52,781 bases of DNA from NCBI GenBank assembly GCA_016124525.1, contig WGNO01000048.1:1-52781 (forward strand), written 5' to 3'. This DNA comes from Nostoc sp. RI_552. GTDB lineage: Bacteria > Cyanobacteriota > Cyanobacteriia > Cyanobacteriales > Nostocaceae. Below, in pieces: positions 47,212 to 52,781 of the stretch. Both the position numbers and the translations under genes were made by a program. A model generated the notes under the pieces. That model was not told the origin of the DNA. It saw nothing but the letters and a program-made list of their open reading frames with translations, and did not search any database. Every line of letters starts with the position of its first letter. The stretch's first letter is position 1.

Positions 47212-48336
47212 TTAAACCTCATTCACATCTTGTAAACGAGAAGCCTCCAAGCGACTCATCCATTTTTGTAAATACACTCGATTAACACCTTCCTCAAAAG
47301 AATCTTGAGTATCCCTAGGAAAAGGCATCAACCCCAAAATAGCAGCCGTAGTCACACAAAACATAGACTTTTGGAAACTCATACAAATTTTTACCCGTAA
47401 ATCGTCCTCACCCCGAACACCATCACAATAAAACTCACGTAAATAAACAGGCAAAAAATGACGCATATCCTGCATAAGTAAAGTAGGCGGAATACCAGCA
47501 CCACCTATAGGCAAAGGATCCGCATATAAAGCCCCATATTGAAAACGAGCTTGATCCACAGGAATTTGATACGCCTGAGCATTATATGAAACCGTCCCAT
47601 GAAAAGGCGTTCCCCGAAAGAAAACAGCCTCCACATAAGGCACAGCAACATCCGCCAGAAAAGTCAAACCCGCAGACTGAGGAATAATCTCATAAACTTC
47701 CTCTTGAACTCTCACAGCATAACTAATAGGTTTCATAGCATTAGCCACCAAACCCGCCCTAATATACTCCACAACATCCGGAATAGACTTAACCTCACCC
47801 CCGTCATAGCAATCCGACAAACCCAGAAAAATATCAGCCATAACCCGCCAAAATTGACCCAAACCGCTACAATAAGCCGAAACACGCAACATTTCCGTCA
47901 AAAAATCAGGAAACAATTGGTCAACCCCCATAACAACAAAATTACCCTTAAACCTAGCCTCAATAACCCTACGAGCCCTCACTTGAAAATCAGCAGAATC
48001 TAAAAACTCATCCAACCCACCACCACCATGCCACATCATAGCCCGCACACAGTACTCCGCATACTCAAAATTAAACCTGTCATGCCACCAATGACGCATT
48101 AACCTCTTAAAAGAAAACTTCCCGTTAAAATACTTAAAAAAAGGAAAAAAAACTAAAAACTGATACTCAGCAATATAAATAAGATTATTTGAATAAGCAT
48201 CCAACACCACCCCATAACTCTTAAGAATCCCCACCACCTCCATCACATTAACCTCACTATCTCGCACCAACCCACCACCACCTAGCAAACATTCAACATA
48301 CTCAGGCACAGAAAAAACACCAAAACCCTTACTCAT
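47212..48336 (-). CDS. chpX: CO2 hydration protein (ChpX/CupB type)
   Basis: Couples CO2 hydration to bicarbonate with a specialised NDH-1 complex on the thylakoid membrane. About 374 residues from the ATG at 48336 (MSKGFGVFSVPEYVECLLGG); an ATG at 48375 would add 13 hydrophobic residues. Motifs: NVMEVVGILKSYGVVLDAYS, LMRHWWHDRFNFEYAEYC, LFPDFLTEMLRVSAYCSGLG, GLTFLADVAVPYVEAVFFRG, GALYADPLPIGGAGIPPTLL and SFQKSMFCVTTAAILGLMPF. The length suits CupB (about 370-390) better than CupA (about 440). Third gene of ndhF-ndhD-chpX. Base use is extreme (G+T coding strand) and the protein has extra Gly, Val and Cys. Confidence 0.85.
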   Translation of the reverse strand: MSKGFGVFSVPEYVECLLGGGGLVRDSEVNVMEVVGILKSYGVVLDAYSNNLIYIAEYQFLVFFPFFKYFNGKFSFKRLMRHWWHDRFNFEYAEYCVRAMMWHGGGGLDEFLDSADFQVRARRVIEARFKGNFVVMGVDQLFPDFLTEMLRVSAYCSGLGQFWRVMADIFLGLSDCYDGGEVKSIPDVVEYIRAGLVANAMKPISYAVRVQEEVYEIIPQSAGLTFLADVAVPYVEAVFFRGTPFHGTVSYNAQAYQIPVDQARFQYGALYADPLPIGGAGIPPTLLMQDMRHFLPVYLREFYCDGVRGEDDLRVKICMSFQKSMFCVTTAAILGLMPFPRDTQDSFEEGVNRVYLQKWMSRLEASRLQDVNEV

Positions 48337-48410
48337 AACCACCATCAACACGACACCAAAAAACAAACACATCAACCATCACAAAAAACAAAAACACACC
48401 CATCCAAACC

Positions 48411-49937
48411 CTACCCCCCATACCCCCCATCCAAAAACACACCACCCACCACATAAACAGCATTAACCATAGCCTTAATCGTAGGCTCACACCAACGCAC
48501 CAACCACCCCGGTTGAACCCCAAAAAACACAATAAGCACAGCTAAAATTACAGCAGGAAAGCGATCGCCCCAAAACACCCTAGGCAAAACAGAAACCCCA
48601 GCAGACAGACGCCCAAAAAAAGCACCATTCATCAAAATCAAAAAATAAACCCCAGTCAAACCCGTACCAAACATAGATAAAAGACATTGCACAGGAAAAA
48701 CCTCAAAACAGCCCCTAAAAACCATAAACTCAGAAACAAACCCCACCATACCCGGAACACCAGCACCAGCCATCACCCCCAAAACCATCAAACTACCAAC
48801 CACAGGCAAACCACGCTCCGGATTAAACAAACCACCAACCACATTCAAATCCCGACTACCAGCCTTCTCATAAACAACCCCCACCAGCAGAAACAGCAAA
48901 GCAGAAATCAAACCGTGACTAATCATTTGCACAACAGCCCCCAAAACACTCAAAGGAGTCCCCGCCGCCGCCCCCAACAAAACATAGCCCATATGTCCAA
49001 CAGAACCATAAGCCACCATTTTTTTCATATCAGACTGAGCAATAGCACAGCATGACCCAAACAGAACACACACCACAGCCCAACCAGCCAACCAAGGAGC
49101 CAAAAAAAACCAAGCCCCCGGCAACAAAAACATACCAAAGCGCAGCAAACCATAAGTTCCCAACTTCAACAACACCCCCGCCAACAGCACAGAAATAGGA
49201 GTAGAAGCCTCCACATGGGCATCTGGTAACCACGTATGAAACGGAACCAGAGGAATCTTAATACCAAAACCCACCAAAACCCCAGCCAACAGCAACAACT
49301 GAGACCCCAAAGGCAAACTAGTCGTATTCAAACCACCCAAAGCAAAACTAGAAGAACCGCCCAGCCAAACCATACCCAAGAAACTCGCCAAAATCAACAC
49401 ACCAGACACAGCCGTATAAATCAGAAACTTCGTAGCCGCATAACCCCGCCTTCCACCCCCCCAAATAGCAATCAACAGATACAAAGGAATTAATTCCAAC
49501 TCATAAAAAAAGAAAAACAGAAGTAAATCCTGCGCCAAAAACGCACCCATAACCCCAGCACATAACAACAACACCAAACAGTAATAAAACCTAGGACGCG
49601 CAAAAGAATCACCACTACAGTAAACAGCAACACCAGTCAACAAACCATTCAAAACCACCAACGGTAGAGACAAACCATCCACCCCCAGAGCATAACTCAG
49701 ACCCAAAGAATCTATCCAAGGAAAAAACTCAACAAACTGCTCATTAACCTCACCCGGATTAAAAATAAAAACCAGCACAATAGTCCACAGAAAAATCATC
49801 ACAGCAAAAACCAAAGCCACCATCCGACAAAGCCTCCCATTCATATCAGCAGGCCAGAAACCAAAAAAAACCGCACCCAACAACGGTAGTAAAATCAGCA
49901 CACTCAACATAAGCATTACCAACCAAAAGCAAAACAA
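48411..49937 (-). CDS. ndhD: NDH-1 proton-pumping subunit NdhD (CO2-uptake type)
   Basis: 508 residues with about 14 membrane helices. LGLSYALGVDGLSLPLVVLN, FFFYELELIPLYLLIAIWGG, GFGIKIPLVPFHTWLPDAHV (conserved Lys and His), STPISVLLAGVLLKLGTYGL, SDMKKMVAYGSVGHMGYVLL and VQPGWLVRWCEPT. With neighbouring ndhF and chpX it is probably NdhD4 (constitutive complex) rather than NdhD3, judged from ChpX length. Third positions are almost all G or T, and Cys (about 11) is unusually frequent, while Lys is rare (about 7). Starts may be refined by 5-10 residues. Confidence 0.88.
   Translation of the reverse strand: MFCFWLVMLMLSVLILLPLLGAVFFGFWPADMNGRLCRMVALVFAVMIFLWTIVLVFIFNPGEVNEQFVEFFPWIDSLGLSYALGVDGLSLPLVVLNGLLTGVAVYCSGDSFARPRFYYCLVLLLCAGVMGAFLAQDLLLFFFFYELELIPLYLLIAIWGGGRRGYAATKFLIYTAVSGVLILASFLGMVWLGGSSSFALGGLNTTSLPLGSQLLLLAGVLVGFGIKIPLVPFHTWLPDAHVEASTPISVLLAGVLLKLGTYGLLRFGMFLLPGAWFFLAPWLAGWAVVCVLFGSCCAIAQSDMKKMVAYGSVGHMGYVLLGAAAGTPLSVLGAVVQMISHGLISALLFLLVGVVYEKAGSRDLNVVGGLFNPERGLPVVGSLMVLGVMAGAGVPGMVGFVSEFMVFRGCFEVFPVQCLLSMFGTGLTGVYFLILMNGAFFGRLSAGVSVLPRVFWGDRFPAVILAVLIVFFGVQPGWLVRWCEPTIKAMVNAVYVVGGVFLDGGYGG
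48561..48568. repeat. HIP1 octamer inside the skewed tract
   Basis: GCGATCGC, the cyanobacterial HIP1 palindrome, is intact amid A+C-rich sequence. Others at the tract edge are at 50135-50142 and 50893-50900. Confidence 0.9.
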
Positions 49938-49954
49938 AAATTAACTCAACACAA

Positions 49955-51826
49955 TTAAAAAAGCAAAAGATTCAGCAAACCCAAAGACCAGCCAACCAAA
50001 AAAACCAGAACAAAAATCACTACCACTATCGTCAACATATACCCCTGGAATTGACCAGAAATGCTGTACCTTAAACCTTGACCACCCAGAAACGTAGCAA
50101 ACCCCACCAAATTCACAAAACCATCAACAACATAGCGATCGCACCAAGCCGAAACCCTTGATAGAAAAGCCACCGCATTAACAACAGTTAACTTGTAAAC
50201 CCTATCAATGTAAAAATCATAACCCAACAAATCCTGAACAAACCTCCACACCAAAACCCTAGACCGAGACCAAGCCTTATGCAAATACAAAGTAGACCCT
50301 ATACCCACACCCATCACAGAAGAACAAAACAAAAGCAACAACACATACCAATCAACACCCTCCCAACCAGGCAAAAGACCCCATAGCTGTAACATCAGAG
50401 GCAACAGTAAAATCACCACACTTAGAGCAACCATAGGCAAAGCCATTAGCCAACCAACCTCCGGAGCCCGACGAGTTTTTTGTTGTGACTCACCCCAAAA
50501 AATTAATCTAAAAACTCGCGTCAAATTCAAAGCCGTAATACCATTGACAAACACTAAAACCCCAATTACCCAAGGGCAAACATGAACCAAACCCTCAGCC
50601 CATGCCAGCATAGACCAGAAACCACCCAGAGGTAAAAGACAAACCATACCAGCAGCACCCACAACAAACGCCGTAGTAGTAGCCGGCATCCGAGACCACA
50701 GACCACCCATTTCCGTCAAATCTTGAGTGCTAGTAGTATAGATAACCGAACCAGAACTCATAAACAAAAGAGCTTTAGCCACAGCATGACTTAAGAGCAA
50801 CATTAACGCCACACCACCTTGCTCAGTTAGTTCCGTTTTTTGGCCAACAGCCAAAAACACCAACCCCATATATGCACTAGTAGAATGACATAGCGATCGC
50901 TTAATATCCGTTTGCGCCAGGGACACCAAAGATGCCCCCACCGCCGTCAAAGTTCCTATAACAACCAACGAATCTAAAGCAACTGGCGACAAAATTAATA
51001 GTGGTTGAAGTTTGTACAACAAATAAGCACCACCAGCCACCACCAGAGAATTCCGCATCACAGAAGCCGGGTTAGGTCCCTCCATAGCTTCATCCAACCA
51101 CAAATGCAAAGGAAATTGAGCACATTTACCCACAGGTCCAGCAATCAAAGCCAAACCCAACAACGTCGATGTCAGTGGACTTAAAACAGCCCTTTGTGCC
51201 CATTCATATAAATCAGAAAAATTCAAACTACCAGCCAAACTCGAAAGAGTCACCACAGCCATTAACAGCAGCAAATCACCCACTCGCTTAGTAAAAAAAG
51301 CATCTCGCGCTGCCGTTACCACCAAAGGTTGAGCATACCAGAAACCCACCAAAAGGTAAGTTGAAACAGTGAGAACCTCCAACAGAGCATAGCTAAGAAA
51401 CAAAGAATCACTAATAGCCAAAGCAGTCAGCGCCATTTCAAAAAAGCCAAATAGAGCAAAGAAACGAGCCAGGGACCACTCCTTATCCATATATCCCAAG
51501 GCATACACTTGTGCCAGCAGACTTAATCCCGTAATTAAGACAGTTGCGCCGATGCTAACTGGTGAAATTTCCAACGCAAATGATAAGTTAAAGTCCGCAG
51601 CCTGAAACCAGTTAATTAGCAAAGTTTCTGGTTCTCTATCCCAAATGTGCCTAAATACCAACAGGCTATGGACAAAACCCGCAAAAGTAGTTAACAAGTT
51701 GAAGTAAGCCGCAGGTCTTGGGCCTGTACGCCGAATAATTCCCATTCCCCATGGCAAAGTTACAATTGCGCCAATTAAGCTATAAAGTGGCACCCACCAA
51801 CTTGTTGAAGATAGAAACTGATTCAT
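49955..51826 (-). CDS. ndhF: NDH-1 proton-pumping subunit NdhF (CO2-uptake type)
   Basis: 623 residues with about 16 membrane helices. MNQFLSSTSWWVPLYSLIGA, ISPVSIGATVLITGLSLLAQ, YALGYMDKEWSLARFFALFG, FLSYALLEVLTVSTYLLVGF, GPVGKCAQFPLHLWLDEAME, GPNPASVMRNSLVVAGGAYL and SLAQTDIKRSLCHSTSAYMG. It forms the distal proton-pumping arm with NdhD. First gene of ndhF-ndhD-chpX; the next gene starts 17 bases after its stop. Skew is absent at its 5' end and grows toward its 3' end. Confidence 0.92.
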   Translation of the reverse strand: MNQFLSSTSWWVPLYSLIGAIVTLPWGMGIIRRTGPRPAAYFNLLTTFAGFVHSLLVFRHIWDREPETLLINWFQAADFNLSFALEISPVSIGATVLITGLSLLAQVYALGYMDKEWSLARFFALFGFFEMALTALAISDSLFLSYALLEVLTVSTYLLVGFWYAQPLVVTAARDAFFTKRVGDLLLLMAVVTLSSLAGSLNFSDLYEWAQRAVLSPLTSTLLGLALIAGPVGKCAQFPLHLWLDEAMEGPNPASVMRNSLVVAGGAYLLYKLQPLLILSPVALDSLVVIGTLTAVGASLVSLAQTDIKRSLCHSTSAYMGLVFLAVGQKTELTEQGGVALMLLLSHAVAKALLFMSSGSVIYTTSTQDLTEMGGLWSRMPATTTAFVVGAAGMVCLLPLGGFWSMLAWAEGLVHVCPWVIGVLVFVNGITALNLTRVFRLIFWGESQQKTRRAPEVGWLMALPMVALSVVILLLPLMLQLWGLLPGWEGVDWYVLLLLFCSSVMGVGIGSTLYLHKAWSRSRVLVWRFVQDLLGYDFYIDRVYKLTVVNAVAFLSRVSAWCDRYVVDGFVNLVGFATFLGGQGLRYSISGQFQGYMLTIVVVIFVLVFLVGWSLGLLNLLLF

Positions 51827-52070
51827 TGAGACTTTCCTTGACGACTCAGCCTTGATTTTTTGCTTAAATATTTTAAAACAATCATTTATTTAAAAAGAGT
51901 TATACCAAGATATAATCTATTGTTTTTTAACAATTTTTGCTGAAATTTTAAATAAGTATTTTTTATTTACTTAGCTTGTAAAGTTATAATACGAATATAA
52001 CTTTACATATACATATACATATTCAAACGCAATTACTTTTATTTATACTCACAAGAACCTATCCCACTAA
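51827..52070. promoter_or_regulatory. Promoter region of the ndhF-ndhD-chpX operon
   Basis: About 245 very A/T-rich bases before the ndhF start on the minus strand, with AAGGAAAG-type ribosome-binding sequence just before the ATG (minus strand). LysR-type CcmR/CmpR sites cannot be assigned by eye. Confidence 0.4.
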
Positions 52071-52660
52071 TCAAATTGTTTGAATCCATATACTGATAGT
52101 CCCTATGTCAATAAAGGAATCGAAATATACTTTTTTACTTTGCCATCGGACAGCTAAACGACGATACTTACGTTGATACAATGCAAAACAACGTTCTTGT
52201 TGGAACTTTGGAATTGATATTTTAATCGGTCTCCCCCCTATTTTTCTGGCTTTTCCAAACTTCTTTAGGTATTTGGGGCTTAATTTCTCCCTTGCTTGGC
52301 ACTCCCCATAGCTAGTACCCTTTACCCCGTAAGCAACATCATTACCTCCTCCCTTCCCAGGGGGAAAAGGAGTCGTCTACAGCCCCAAAATCCCATTTTA
52401 TCAAGCCTTTCTCAGATGGGATGGCTAATATCCGTGCCCTTAAATGTTCAAATGTTCCATCTGTGCGCCACCGCTTTAACCATCAGTGAGAGGAGCTTTT
52501 AGATGCCCATATATCTACCCTTGGTAAATCACACATCGACACTCTGTAATTAGGATGTAGAATAAGCTATTTAATACATAAAGATACGGAGCGTGAGGCA
52601 TTCCTTTTCCACCCTTAGATAGTTTTTCAGGGAATACATCCAGAAATGTTGAATGTCGTT
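52071..52660 (-). pseudogene. IS5-family transposase, decayed and deleted
   Basis: On the minus strand, the pieces LSKGGKGMPHAPYLYVLNSL and FYILITECRC are followed, after a frameshift, by LPRVDIWASKSSSH, a stop in place of Arg, then WLKRWRTDGTFEHLRARILA, KGLIKWDFGAVDDSFSPWEG and, after a frameshift, GGGNDVAYGVKG. The central catalytic part is missing and the frame joins GGRPIKISIPKFQQERCFAL and YQRKYRRLAVRWQSKKVYFD at the C-terminus, ending at TGA (52071-52073). This is a typical IS5-family layout with one large internal deletion, at least two frameshifts and a nonsense codon. The N-terminal limit near 52660 is approximate. Confidence 0.85.
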
Positions 52661-52781
52661 ACAAAACTTTACATAGTTAGATATAGTAGTCCTATCAAAG
52701 GTGAAAATGTCAACATCTCATAATATCTTCCATCCAATGAACATAACTGATTTGTTGACACATACAAGCTTGAAGGTGGCG
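52661..52781. other. Window edge, no gene recognised
   Basis: About 120 A/T-rich bases; they may include the left part of the IS5 fossil or its target. Nothing else is visible. Confidence 0.4.

Larger units (their letters stand above)
46900..50600. other. Extreme strand-composition tract (plus strand A+C, coding strand G+T)
   Basis: Hand counts of A+C on the plus strand per 60-base line: 46921 75%, 46981 82%, 47041 82%, 47101 80%, 48301 83%, 48361 93%, 48421 82%, 48721 85%, 48781 83%, 50281 82%, 50581 75%. Toward the flanks: 51061 60%, 51541 53%, 46501 52%, 44941 52%, 43501 53%. The tract spans the 3' part of ndhF, all of ndhD and chpX, the ndhD-chpX spacer and the sequence after chpX. In a sampled ndhD run (48674 down to 48603) all 24 successive codons end in G or T. 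Confidence 0.95.

Noticed and set aside
47212..48336. CupA (ChpY) of the inducible NDH-1 complex
   Set aside because: The protein is about 374 residues, close to CupB/ChpX and shorter than CupA (about 440), and no cupS-like gene follows; not fully excluded.
48687..49055. Open frames on the plus strand inside ndhD (His/Asn/Thr-rich)
   Set aside because: Shadow frames produced by the A+C skew opposite a clear ndhD gene.

Overview
The window is chromosomal DNA of a filamentous, probably heterocyst-forming cyanobacterium of the Nostocales. It carries photosystem I genes (psaF, psaJ, psaL), a cyanobacterial NDH-1 CO2-uptake operon (ndhF-ndhD-chpX type), Tic22 and Psb32-like proteins, and a hetZ-patU pair. 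HIP1 octamers (GCGATCGC) recur throughout. The order mreBCD / ssb / SIMPL / EVE / antiporter / amiC / murI / sds / hetZ / patU matches, as far as I remember it, one block of the Nostoc PCC 7120 chromosome. At least seven decayed insertion-sequence pieces and a broken antiporter gene suggest a genome with much pseudogene formation.

Layout. 1-110: a consensus sigma-70 promoter, a Fur box and an intrinsic terminator that together define a candidate iron-regulated small RNA (IsaR1-like). 389-5769: DUF427, a COG3650-like protein, dapB, a membrane protein, then a minus-strand group with a Psb32-like TPM protein, DUF948, YtxH and a coiled-coil protein. 6006-9311: a large SNF2/RapA-type helicase resembling DpdE with no Dpd partners. 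10186-12837: ribD, an intact IS607 serine resolvase and tnpB debris. 12933-15527: mreBCD. 15861-27769: ssb, SIMPL, EVE, a deleted antiporter, amiC, murI, sds, hetZ and patU. 28197-29883: an IS630 fossil and an IS607 fossil. 29937-36460: rnc, remA, gmk, psaL, psaJ, psaF, tsaD and an alpha/beta hydrolase. 37074-43230: a GNAT protein, tRNA-Pro(UGG), an IS605-type scar, tic22, prmC, tsaC, a degenerate histidine kinase, a second GNAT protein and a membrane protein. 43349-46834: secF, secD and pdhB. 47212-51826: the CO2-uptake NDH operon. 52071-52660: an IS5-family fossil.

How the genes work together. MreBCD, AmiC and MurI serve cell-wall growth and septal peptidoglycan. HetZ-PatU control heterocyst differentiation. 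PsaF/J/L, Psb32 and NDH-1 serve photosynthesis and inorganic carbon uptake. RNase III, TsaC, TsaD, PrmC and tRNA-Pro serve translation and RNA metabolism.

The most unusual signal is compositional. From about 46.9 to 50.6 kb the plus strand is almost all A and C (75-93% in hand-counted 60-base lines, against 52-53% in flanking genes). The coding strand of the ndhD-chpX part of the operon is therefore almost all G and T, with third codon positions nearly always G or T. The skew includes non-coding DNA and fades gradually toward the 5' end of the operon. This is the strand pattern expected from C-to-T plus A-to-G change on the non-template strand.
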